Counted from the stretch's first letter, positions 1 to 6,455 are shown. The stretch: 14,890 nucleotides of DNA from an uncultured Collinsella sp. (GCA_902478935.1 CABSMV010000042.1:1-14890), one strand, 5' to 3'. Made by a program: numbers and translations. The notes: generated from the letters alone by a model not told the origin.

Positions 1-669
1 GGTGACGGTACCGCCCACCGCGACGAGGCGCTCGGCGCGCTCAAAGTCGACAGGCAGGCCCTCAAAATAGGCGGAGAACTGCTCGCCCGCCCACGCGGCG
101 GCAACCGCAAGCTCATTCGTTGACGGCGGCAGCGCAGAGAAAAACCGCTCCGTCACGCGACGGCAACCGATGTCCAGTGAGCGCGTTCCCTCCAGCGCAA
201 AGACCCCGCGCTCAGGCGCATAGACGCCCGTCGCGAGCTCCGTGGAGCCACCGCCCGAATCGGCGACGATGATGCGCTCGCCAGCAAAGTCGTGTGCCAC
301 GCCAAAAAACGTCAGGCGCGCCTCAACCTCGCCCGGAATCACCTGCGGTTCGAGCCCCAGATCGCGCAGACCGTCCAGCAGCAGCGCGGCATTGGACGCA
401 TCGCGCGCGGCACTCGTGCAGGTGGTGCAGACGCACGCGGCCCCAAAGGTACGGGCTTCGTCCACAAACATGCGGCACGCAACGAGCACGCGCTCAACGG
501 CCGCCTCGCAAAAGCGCCCCGTCGCGTCCACGCCCTCGCCCAAGTCGGTGATCTCGGTATGCTTGGACGATTCCACGATCGCCCCGGCCTCGACCTGCGC
601 CAACACCAGTCGCGACGACACCGTTCCCAGGTCAATCGCGGCCACCTTATATCGTTTGCAATCTGCCAT
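1..669 (-). CDS. ppx: Ppx/GppA family phosphatase (exopolyphosphatase/pppGpp phosphohydrolase), C-terminus cut off by window edge
   Basis: The first 223 codons are visible; the gene runs past base 1. The family (ASKHA fold) hydrolyses inorganic polyphosphate or pppGpp in the cytoplasm. The sequence shows the first phosphate-binding loop as AIDLGTVSSR (residues 11-20), TSAARDASN (85-93), the IPGEVEARLTFFG segment holding the likely catalytic glutamate (111-123), the second phosphate loop ADSGGGSTE (136-144) and a late GGT (219-221). In the first loop the usual Asn of the GSNS/GTNS pattern is Val. The ATG follows GGAGGGGAG with good spacing, 28 nt after the stop of the FtsB-like gene, so the two are probably co-transcribed. 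The order enolase, FtsB-like, Ppx is typical of actinobacteria. Polyphosphatase and pppGpp phosphatase activities cannot be told apart from this fragment. Confidence 0.9.
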   Translation of the reverse strand, partial: MADCKRYKVAAIDLGTVSSRLVLAQVEAGAIVESSKHTEITDLGEGVDATGRFCEAAVERVLVACRMFVDEARTFGAACVCTTCTSAARDASNAALLLDGLRDLGLEPQVIPGEVEARLTFFGVAHDFAGERIIVADSGGGSTELATGVYAPERGVFALEGTRSLDIGCRRVTERFFSALPPSTNELAVAAAWAGEQFSAYFEGLPVDFERAERLVAVGGTVT

Positions 670-697
670 TGCGGGCTCCCCTCCGGGCGCTACTCGC

Positions 698-1459
698 CTA
701 CTCGCCGCTGGACGCGACCGTCTGACCCTCGACGCCGTTAAACCCAAACAGCATGTCGAGCGCCTGGATGTACCACGGCGCGTCCTTACCGACTTTTTCG
801 ATTTCCTTGGCAACTTCGCTGGCCTTCTTGGCGTTCGACGACTTCTGGCTCGACGAGGCATCCGAATCGCCGTCCAGGCCCTGCACTTCAATCCTCTTCT
901 CGCCGGGCATCACCAGGCCTAGGTCCTCGGATGCCGCGTCCTTGATACCCTCCTCCGAGAGCAGCTTGTCGACGCTTTTTTGCAGCTCATCATTGTATTG
1001 CTGGCGAATCTCGACCTGCTTGGCCAAGATATCGCTCGAACGCTTTGCCACGTACAGGTCGCGCACGGGGAAATACAGGCTCACGAGCACCAGGGCAACG
1101 ACGATGCCGATGAATAGCCCTCGCTGAGGACCGTGGGTAAAGTCGTAGATCGCCTTGACCACCACGTTGTCGTTGGCGTAGTGCATAAAGTCCGAGCCCG
1201 AAAGACGGTTCGAGGGCCTGCTCGACCTATCATGCGTTTGAGCCGACGAGCGCTGAGCATGCGACGAACGTGCTGGGCGCACTGGTCCATCTGTCGAAGT
1301 ATTCACTTGAGCATTGGGGCGCGAGGTACTTGTCGGGCGCTGCATGGAGCGGTCGGCGCCGGCGTAGGCGGACCCACGGAGCTGCACCGTGCGCGCACGG
1401 CGAGGCGACGGCTCACGCGAACCGGCGGAATAGTACCTGTTGTCGTAAATCTGATCCAT
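698..1459 (-). CDS. FtsB/DivIC-like septum formation initiator protein with long N-terminal tail
   Basis: A 253-residue single-pass membrane protein. Residues 1 to about 112 are rich in Ser, Arg, Pro and Gln and look disordered and cytoplasmic. A transmembrane helix follows at about 114-132 (GLFIGIVVALVLVSLYF), then PVRDLYVAKR and a coiled-coil stretch to about 172, as in FtsB/DivIC proteins that join FtsL and FtsQ/DivIB in the divisome. A motif VMPGEKRIEV (183-192), a Ser/Lys/Glu-rich linker and a hydrophobic WYIQALDMLFGF end (229-240) complete it. Classical FtsB is about 100 residues, so both ends are extended, as is common in actinobacteria. I chose the ATG starting MDQIYDN because CACAAGG lies just upstream; an in-frame ATG farther up would run into the enolase terminator. 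It sits between enolase and ppx, supporting the assignment. FtsB and DivIC cannot be separated by sequence alone. Confidence 0.82.
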   Translation of the reverse strand: MDQIYDNRYYSAGSREPSPRRARTVQLRGSAYAGADRSMQRPTSTSRPNAQVNTSTDGPVRPARSSHAQRSSAQTHDRSSRPSNRLSGSDFMHYANDNVVVKAIYDFTHGPQRGLFIGIVVALVLVSLYFPVRDLYVAKRSSDILAKQVEIRQQYNDELQKSVDKLLSEEGIKDAASEDLGLVMPGEKRIEVQGLDGDSDASSSQKSSNAKKASEVAKEIEKVGKDAPWYIQALDMLFGFNGVEGQTVASSGE

Positions 1460-1502
1460 GTGCGCCTTGTGCGGTTGAGGTTTGTTTGCGCTAAGTCCTT
1501 TA

Positions 1503-1508
1503 GTTATA
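1503..1508 (-). promoter_or_regulatory. possible -10 element for the FtsB-like/ppx operon
   Basis: On the minus strand this reads TATAAC, one base from TATAAT, about 44 nt upstream of the FtsB-like ATG and just after the enolase terminator. No good -35 element is visible at 16-18 nt. Position and sequence support a promoter only weakly. Confidence 0.3.
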
Positions 1509-1550
1509 GCACGAGCGCCCGCACCGCCTTCGCCAGCCTTTGCTCGACAT

Positions 1551-1582
1551 AAAAAAGGCGCTGAGCCATATGGCCCAGCGCC
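1551..1582 (-). terminator. rho-independent terminator of enolase
   Basis: The stem GGCGCTG (1557-1563) pairs with CAGCGCC (1576-1582). An inner GCC/GGC pair extends it past one mismatch, leaving an ATAT loop. On the minus strand the stem is followed directly by six U residues (plus-strand A run 1551-1556). It lies 64 nt past the enolase stop and separates enolase from the FtsB-like gene. Confidence 0.88.
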
Positions 1583-1646
1583 CAATGGCGGCCATCAGAA
1601 GTGGAACGGAGCCGAGTCAACCCCGCTCCCCGCGTGCACCACTTGT

Positions 1647-2936
1647 TTAGCGAATGTTGTAAAACGCTGCCTTGCCGGCGTAGCGCGCACTGCCCTCGAG
1701 CTCGTCCTCGATGCGAATGAGCTGGTTGTACTTGGCGATACGGTCGCTGCGGCACGGGGCGCCCGACTTGATCTGGCCGGCATTGACGCCCACGACCAGG
1801 TCGGCGATCGTGGAGTCCTCGGTCTCGCCGGAACGGTGGCTCACGATGCAGGCGTAACCAGCCTCCTTGGCGGTCTCGATGGCCTCGAGCGACTCGGTGA
1901 GTGTGCCGATCTGGTTGACCTTGACCAGGATCGCGTTGGCGGCGCCCAGCTCGATACCCTTCTTGAGGCGCTCGGTGTTGGTGACGAACAGGTCGTCGCC
2001 CACCAGCTGCACCTTGTTGCCAATGCGACGGGTAAGCTCGACCCAGCCGTCCCAGTCCTCCTCGGCCATGCCGTCCTCGATGGAGATGATGGGATAGGTG
2101 TCGACGAGCTTCTCCCAGTAATCGACCATCTGGGCGCTCGTGTACTCAACGCCCTCGCCCTTGAGCTCATACATGCCGGTCTCGGCGTTGTAGAACTCGG
2201 TCGAGGCCGGGTCCATGGCGTACATGAAGTCGACGCCGGGCTTAAAGCCGGCCTTCTCCACGGCCTTGGTGATGTACTCGAACGGCTCGGCATTGGTCTT
2301 GAGGTTGGGGGCAAAGCCGCCCTCGTCGCCCACGCCGCCACCCAGACCGGCCTCGTGCAGCACGCCCTTGAGGGTGTGGTAGACCTCGGCGCACCAACGC
2401 AGGCCCTCGGCAAAGCTCGGGGCGCCCACCGGCATGATCATGAACTCCTGGAAGTCGACGTTATTGTCGGCATGCACACCGCCGTTGAGGATGTTCATCA
2501 TGGGCGTGGGCAGCAGGTGGGCATTGACGCCGCCCAGGTACTGGTACAGCGACAGGCCCGCCGACTCGGCTGCGGCGCGGGCAACGGCCAGCGACACGCC
2601 CAGGATGGCGTTGGCGCCGAGCTTGGTCTTGTTGGGCGTACCGTCCGCGGCAATCAGCGCGGCATCGACGGCGCGCTGGTCGAAGGCGTCGAGGCCCACG
2701 ACGGCGTTAGCGCACTCGTTGTTAACGTGCTCGACGGCCTGCGAAACGCCCTTGCCCAGGTAGCGGCCCTTGTCGCCATCGCGCAGCTCGCAGGCCTCAA
2801 AGGCGCCGGTCGAAGCACCCGAAGGCACCATTGCGCGGCCAAAGCTGCCGTCCTCGAGCACGACCTCGACCTCGACGGTGGGATTGCCGCGGCTGTCGAG
2901 CACCTCACGACCGTAGACGTCCAAAATATCGCTCAT
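1647..2936 (-). CDS. eno: enolase (phosphopyruvate hydratase)
   Basis: Converts 2-phosphoglycerate to phosphoenolpyruvate in glycolysis, as a Mg-dependent cytoplasmic enzyme. At 429 residues it matches the usual family length. Visible family landmarks are DSRGNPTVEVEV (14-25), the SGASTGAFE loop (39-47), the acid Glu205 in GVGDEGGF, the Mg ligands Asp242 (YAMDPAS), Glu287 (SIEDGM) and Asp314 (LVGDDLFVTN), the base Lys339 (LVKVNQIGT), and the SHRSGETED signature (366-374). The ATG has GAGAGGGAG upstream. It stands alone between two terminators with its own 189-bp upstream region, so it is probably transcribed separately from mazG. Function is certain at family level. Confidence 0.98.
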   Translation of the reverse strand: MSDILDVYGREVLDSRGNPTVEVEVVLEDGSFGRAMVPSGASTGAFEACELRDGDKGRYLGKGVSQAVEHVNNECANAVVGLDAFDQRAVDAALIAADGTPNKTKLGANAILGVSLAVARAAAESAGLSLYQYLGGVNAHLLPTPMMNILNGGVHADNNVDFQEFMIMPVGAPSFAEGLRWCAEVYHTLKGVLHEAGLGGGVGDEGGFAPNLKTNAEPFEYITKAVEKAGFKPGVDFMYAMDPASTEFYNAETGMYELKGEGVEYTSAQMVDYWEKLVDTYPIISIEDGMAEEDWDGWVELTRRIGNKVQLVGDDLFVTNTERLKKGIELGAANAILVKVNQIGTLTESLEAIETAKEAGYACIVSHRSGETEDSTIADLVVGVNAGQIKSGAPCRSDRIAKYNQLIRIEDELEGSARYAGKAAFYNIR

Positions 2937-3009
2937 GTTGTCTCCCTCTCACTTGGAAACGTAGTGGATGCAAGCGACCGGCTGACCGTGCACCATCGGT
3001 GCGTCTCTG

Positions 3010-3054
3010 TAAGTTAGCCATGTCGCACTTTTTGCATTATGCCCTAAGTTAGCC
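3010..3054 (-). promoter_or_regulatory. enolase promoter region with a 10-bp direct repeat
   Basis: On the minus strand GGCTAACTTA occurs twice, at 3045-3054 and 3010-3019, exactly 35 bp apart. Between them lies CATAAT (3036-3041), a candidate -10 about 100 nt upstream of the enolase ATG. No clear -35 element is seen. The repeats could be binding sites of a regulator. A loose likeness of GCTAACTTA to the right half of DtxR/IdeR iron boxes is noted, but no full inverted site is present. Confidence 0.4.
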
Positions 3055-3078
3055 GAGGGATACACTTGATTTTCGAAA

Positions 3079-3121
3079 AATATAGCGGGAACGATGAGGC
3101 ATGTCAGCCCGTCGTTCCCGC
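3079..3121 (-). terminator. rho-independent terminator of the larC2-yfcE-mazG operon
   Basis: A perfect 10-bp stem GCGGGAACGA (3085-3094) / TCGTTCCCGC (3112-3121) begins 4 nt after the mazG stop. On the minus strand it is followed by TATATTTTTCG, a U-rich tail. It ends the upstream operon and isolates enolase. Confidence 0.88.
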
Positions 3122-3125
3122 AGTC

Positions 3126-3986
3126 TTACTCCTCCGCCTTTGCGGCATCCCACAGGTCGTTGAGGCCGTGGGTCGAAAGCTCGGCAAGATCCACGTGAGC
3201 ATCGGCCACCATCTGCTCCATCGCGGCCCAGCGACGGCGGAACTTTGCCGTGCTGGCACGAAGGGCGCTCTCGGCGTCAATGCCCTCCTTGCGCGCGACG
3301 TTGACCAAGGCAAAGAGCAGGTCGCCAAACTCCATTTCGCGCTCGGGCGAGCCAGGGGCCTCGGCCTCAAACTCGGCACGCTCCTCGGCAACCTCGTCCC
3401 ACACATCCTGGACCGTCTCCCATTCAAAGCCCACGGCAGCCGCCTTGCGCGACACCTTCTGAGCCTGCATCAGCGCCGGCAGATGCGTGGGCACGCCGTC
3501 GAGCAGGCCCTCGGGCGCAGCCTCGCCTGCCGCCACGGCCTTGTCCTTGGCAGCCCTCTCGGCAAGCTTGACCTCGTTCCAAATCTTGAGTACCTCGTCG
3601 GAGCTGTCGGCATCCACATCGCCAAACACGTGCGGATGACGGCGAATGAGTTTGGCGTCGATATCGCGCGCCACGTCGGCCAGCGTAAACTCGCCGGCAT
3701 CCGCCGCGATCTGCGCATGCAGCACGACCTGCATGAGCACGTCGCCCAGCTCCTCGCGTAGGTGAACCGCGTCGTCCGCCTCGATGCAGTCGAGTGCCTC
3801 GTAGGCCTCCTCGATCATGTTCTTGCCGATGCTGCGGTGTGTCTGTTCGCGATCCCACGGGCAGCCATCGGGCTGACGCAGACGCCAGATGGTCTGCACC
3901 AGATGCTGCAGCTCGGCCGACGCGTCTATCAGCGTGGACAGATCGCGCGAGCCCTCGGCATTTTGCTGAGCCATATGCTGCGCCAT
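3126..3986 (-). CDS. mazG: MazG family nucleoside triphosphate pyrophosphohydrolase
   Basis: Hydrolyses NTPs or dNTPs to the monophosphate and pyrophosphate, clearing aberrant nucleotides. The protein has 286 residues and two MazG modules, like E. coli MazG (263). In the first, CPWDREQTH (42-50) precedes the metal-binding EExxE at Glu59, Glu60 and Glu63, and ExxD at Glu79/Asp82. In the second, Glu201, Glu202, Glu205 and Glu219/Asp222 repeat the pattern. The ATG at 3986 is chosen over an upstream in-frame one because GGAGGAGG sits directly before it and it follows the yfcE stop after only 2 nt. It is the last gene of a larC2-yfcE-mazG operon. Neighbouring enolase recalls the mycobacterial mazG-eno region. 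Confidence 0.95.
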   Translation of the reverse strand: MAQHMAQQNAEGSRDLSTLIDASAELQHLVQTIWRLRQPDGCPWDREQTHRSIGKNMIEEAYEALDCIEADDAVHLREELGDVLMQVVLHAQIAADAGEFTLADVARDIDAKLIRRHPHVFGDVDADSSDEVLKIWNEVKLAERAAKDKAVAAGEAAPEGLLDGVPTHLPALMQAQKVSRKAAAVGFEWETVQDVWDEVAEERAEFEAEAPGSPEREMEFGDLLFALVNVARKEGIDAESALRASTAKFRRRWAAMEQMVADAHVDLAELSTHGLNDLWDAAKAEE

Positions 3987-3988
3987 GG

Positions 3989-4537
3989 TTATTCCTCCTC
4001 CAGGATCACGTGGCGGAACGCACCGCCCTCGTAGATGCCGTAGCTGTGCGTGCCGTCCTTGGGAATGCTCACACTGCCGGGATTGAAGAGCCACAGACCC
4101 GGGTGCGCGGCACTTTCCTCGTTGACCTTGATGTGCGTATGACCGTAGACGAGCGCGGAGCCCTCGGGCAGCGCGGGCGCGTGGTCGACGCTGTTGTGCA
4201 TGCCGGCGCCAAAGACATGGCCGTGCGTCAGGAACAGCTCGCGGCCGGTCTCATCGAACAGCGTGGCGTAGTCGGCCATGACGGGAAAGTCGAGGACCAT
4301 CTGGTCGACCTCGGCATCGCAGTTGCCGCGTACCGCGATGATGCGGTCGGCCAGGGCGTTGAGCAGCGGGATAACGCGCTTGGGAGCGTAATCGCGTGGC
4401 AGGTCGTTGCGTGGACCGTGGTAGAGCAGGTCGCCCAGCAGCACGACGCGGTCAGGCTGCTCGGACTCGATGGCGGCGCAGAGGCGCTCGGCCCAGTATG
4501 CCGAGCCGTGGATGTCGGAGGCGATGAGGTATTTCAT
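3989..4537 (-). CDS. yfcE: YfcE-type metallophosphodiesterase
   Basis: A 182-residue calcineurin-like phosphodiesterase, almost the same length as E. coli YfcE (184) and similar along its whole length. YfcE hydrolyses phosphodiester bonds of artificial substrates with Mn; the physiological substrate is unknown. Metal-site motifs are SDIHG (7-11, Asp8 and His10), LLGDLLYHGPRN (33-44, Asp36), VRGNCDAEVDQM (69-80, Asn72), LTHGH (103-107), YGHTH (131-135) and FNPGSVSIPK (151-160). No signal peptide is present, so it is cytoplasmic. The ATG has AAAGGAT upstream. It lies 60 nt after the larC2-like gene and 2 nt before mazG, implying co-transcription and perhaps a housekeeping nucleotide role, which is inference. 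Confidence 0.93.
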   Translation of the reverse strand: MKYLIASDIHGSAYWAERLCAAIESEQPDRVVLLGDLLYHGPRNDLPRDYAPKRVIPLLNALADRIIAVRGNCDAEVDQMVLDFPVMADYATLFDETGRELFLTHGHVFGAGMHNSVDHAPALPEGSALVYGHTHIKVNEESAAHPGLWLFNPGSVSIPKDGTHSYGIYEGGAFRHVILEEE

Positions 4538-4597
4538 GGGGAGATCCTTTCGAATGGGGTTGATATGGCTAGGCGCAGGATGTCGCCACCAGCCGCG

Positions 4598-5083
4598 TTA
4601 TTCAAATCGCAGTGCCGCGCTCTGGGCCGCCCGCATCACGCGCTGGAGCGGCACATTATGCTCGCGAGCGAGACGGGCGCAGTCCTCGTACTCGGGCGCT
4701 GCACGCTCGCTGCCGTCGGGCAGGGTGGCCACTTTAACGGACACCTCGCCCCATGGCGTCGTTACGCGCTCAAAGCGGCGTGGCAGGCAAACGCGCTCCA
4801 TGACCTGGCGACGAATGCCGTTGGTCGTGGTTTCCAAAAAGATAATCGTCTGCAGGCGCTCGATATCCTCGTGAGCACAGATTACCTGTAGCTGCCAGCT
4901 GGGGCGGCCTTTCTTGCAATAGAGGGGCAGCCAATGCACCTCGCGCGCACCCGCCCCGCGCAGACGGTCGGCGGCGTAGGCGAGCACCTCGGGCGACGCA
5001 TCGTCGATGTCGCATTCCAGCTTGACGATGGTCTCGGGCGCATCGGTCTCGCGAGACAGCGGAGATGTGCTATCGCATTGCAT
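4598..5083 (-). CDS. stand-alone LarC2-type (LarC C-terminal, DUF111) nickel-insertion domain protein
   Basis: A 161-residue protein matching only the C-terminal half of LarC, the CTP-dependent enzyme that inserts nickel into the pincer cofactor of lactate racemase. Family features are LECDIDDASPEVLAYAADRL (22-41), LYCKKGRPSWQLQVI (54-68), IIFLETTTNGIR (80-91), ERVCLPR (96-102), VSVKV (114-118) and EYEDCARLAREHNVPL (131-146). The LarC N-terminal domain, usually about 250 residues, is absent and the upstream DNA does not encode it. I start at the ATG at 5083 (MQCDSTSP), which follows AAAGGA; farther-upstream in-frame codons translate to low-complexity Arg-rich sequence. It is first in the operon with yfcE and mazG. 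No larA, larB or larE lies in the window, so a role in Ni-pincer assembly is open. Confidence 0.82.
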   Translation of the reverse strand: MQCDSTSPLSRETDAPETIVKLECDIDDASPEVLAYAADRLRGAGAREVHWLPLYCKKGRPSWQLQVICAHEDIERLQTIIFLETTTNGIRRQVMERVCLPRRFERVTTPWGEVSVKVATLPDGSERAAPEYEDCARLAREHNVPLQRVMRAAQSAALRFE

Positions 5084-5423
5084 ACGGTCCGGATCCTTTC
5101 CGCGCGGGCTCGTTTTGTCCACCCAAACGCTAGCACATCGCAGGCGGCGCAGGGGCGGCGTCATGGGATAGGTGCGACTTTTGCTGGGCGCAAGTGCTGG
5201 CGCGCTCCAACGCCGGCCCGCTCCATTCAAACGTGTACGTCAGCCTCCAAACATGTCATTTTTTGCAGCTTTTGGAGGCTGATGCACATGTTTTGAGAGC
5301 GCAAGCGAGGCCGCACCGCGCGCCGCGCAGCCTTTCCAATCGATTTCGACCCCCGGCGTGCCCGGCGTGTTGAGAGCTGCGCCATTACAATGGAGCGGAT
5401 TCGCTTGACGCAAAGGAGCCGCC
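5084..5423. other. 340-bp divergent intergenic region
   Basis: This lies between the minus-strand larC2 operon and the plus-strand PHP gene. It holds a candidate minus-strand -10 (TAGCGT at 5127-5132, preceded by TGTGC), a long palindrome (5229-5293) and a candidate plus-strand -10 (TACAAT at 5386-5391, 33 nt before the PHP ATG). No -35 elements are convincing. No coding sequence with family character was seen. Confidence 0.5.
5229..5293. repeat. long imperfect palindrome (23-nt arms, 19-nt loop)
   Basis: The left arm (5229-5251) and right arm (5271-5293) are inverted copies over 23 positions with three differences. The inner 11 bp, CAGCCTCCAAA / TTTGGAGGCTG, are perfect. Two of the three differences are G-U pairs if the plus strand is RNA. 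ACATGT occurs at 5251-5256 at the arm/loop border and again in the right arm (5287-5292). No U-tract follows the stem on either side, although the loop contains TTTTTT, so it is not a standard terminator. It resembles a small dispersed palindromic repeat. Confidence 0.75.
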
Positions 5424-6335
5424 ATGTCTGCTTGCCCGCTGATCGATTGCCATACCCACACCTCGTTCTCGGACGGTCATGCCTCGTTTGAGGACAACGT
5501 TCGCGCCGCTGCTGCGGCCAGCTGCCGCGTCATGGTCTCAACCGATCATCTCACCCTGCCCGCCAGCATGGACGCCAACTGCGAAGTGCAGGTTACTGAG
5601 GGCGACCTGCCGGCGCATCGTCTGGCTTTTGAGGACGCCCGCAAGCTCGCCGCGCAGATCACGCCGAAGCTCGAGCTTATCTATGGCTTTGAATGCGACT
5701 GGTACGAAGGTTGCGAGCCTTTGGTTGAGCGCTGGTCCGCGGGTGCCATAGTGCGCTTGGGCAGCGTGCATTGGATTGGCAACCCGGGCGATATCATGGC
5801 CGGTGCCGCGGGTACGGCGGGAACGGAAAACGTCGCTCGCCCCGATACGCCCGATTCCCTTTGCGGTTGGATCGACGACGACACCGACCTGCACGTTTGG
5901 GAAAACCTGGGCGTGCGCGGCGTGTGGGAGCGCTATGTCGACGATTGGTGCCGCGCCTGCGAAAGCTCGCTCAGCTTTGATGTGATGGCTCACCCTGACC
6001 TGGTCATGCGCTTTTCGAAGGAAGGCTTTACGCCCGACTTTGACCCCGCACCGTTTTGGCAGCAGATGGCCGAATGCGCCCACGATACGGGCCGCCGCAT
6101 TGAGGTCTCGACCGCCGCACCGCGCAAGGGCCTCGACGACTACTATCCCACGACCGGATTGCTGCATTGCTTTGCCCACGCCGAGGTGCCGATAACTTTT
6201 GGCTCGGACGCACACCGCGCCTGCGACATCTGCTGGAACATCCGTGAGGCCCAGGCACACGCCTACGACTGCGGCTACCGAACCTTCGGCATCCCCCACC
6301 TCACCGGAGAATGGGAGTCCACGCCCCTCGCCTAA
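5424..6335 (+). CDS. hisJ: PHP-family histidinol-phosphate phosphatase (HisJ/HisK type)
   Basis: A 303-residue PHP-domain protein, the only complete plus-strand gene here. Metal-site motifs are HTHTSFSDG (10-18), STDH (39-42, His42), GFECDWY (88-94, Glu90), GSVHWIG (113-119, His116), MAHPD (188-192, His190) and GSDAH (260-264, Asp262 and His264). This set and length fit HisK/HisJ-type histidinol phosphatases, which turn histidinol phosphate into histidinol. Context supports it: the adjacent operon has every other his gene, and its HisB is the short dehydratase without a phosphatase domain. The start has AAAGGAG 5 nt before the ATG. It converges on hisE rather than joining the operon, so its expression is separate. 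Other PHP phosphoesterase functions are possible but less likely. Confidence 0.88.
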   Translation: MSACPLIDCHTHTSFSDGHASFEDNVRAAAAASCRVMVSTDHLTLPASMDANCEVQVTEGDLPAHRLAFEDARKLAAQITPKLELIYGFECDWYEGCEPLVERWSAGAIVRLGSVHWIGNPGDIMAGAAGTAGTENVARPDTPDSLCGWIDDDTDLHVWENLGVRGVWERYVDDWCRACESSLSFDVMAHPDLVMRFSKEGFTPDFDPAPFWQQMAECAHDTGRRIEVSTAAPRKGLDDYYPTTGLLHCFAHAEVPITFGSDAHRACDICWNIREAQAHAYDCGYRTFGIPHLTGEWESTPLA

Positions 6336-6347
6336 CCATCCCTTCAT

Positions 6348-6416
6348 AAGTTGCGGTGGAATAGGGATTGTTTTGCCTGATGAAGCGCTTAAACAGTCCC
6401 TATTTCACCGCAACTT
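6348..6416. repeat. long imperfect palindrome in the hisJ/hisE convergent gap (26-nt arms)
   Basis: The left arm (6348-6373, begins AAGTTGCGGTGGAATAGGG) and right arm (6391-6416, ends CACCGCAACTT) are inverted over 26 positions with two differences, around a 17-nt loop. Both differences become G-U pairs in plus-strand RNA. It starts 12 nt after the hisJ stop. No U-run follows the stem on either strand, so it is not a classical terminator, though it may end or protect transcripts arriving from both sides. It looks like a dispersed REP-like palindrome. Confidence 0.8.
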
Positions 6417-6455
6417 CCATGACCCCGTTACACCAACAAAGACTGTCCCAAACGA

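Noticed and set aside
1482..3017. A 511-codon plus-strand open frame over enolase
   Set aside because: Antisense shadow of eno; it reads through both the terminator and the promoter region and shows no domain character.
3987..4094. An upstream start for mazG adding 36 residues
   Set aside because: The addition overlaps the yfcE end and lacks a ribosome site, while the ATG at 3986 has an excellent one.
3794..4891. A 365-codon plus-strand open frame over mazG, yfcE and larC2
   Set aside because: Antisense shadow; it spans several real minus-strand genes and their ribosome sites.
5353..5369. Tandem CCCGGCGTG upstream of the PHP gene
   Set aside because: Two short copies in GC-rich DNA overlapping by one base; no pattern suggesting an operator.
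5538..6347. A 269-codon minus-strand open frame over the PHP gene
   Set aside because: The plus-strand PHP gene has clear motifs and a strong ribosome site; the opposite frame has neither.
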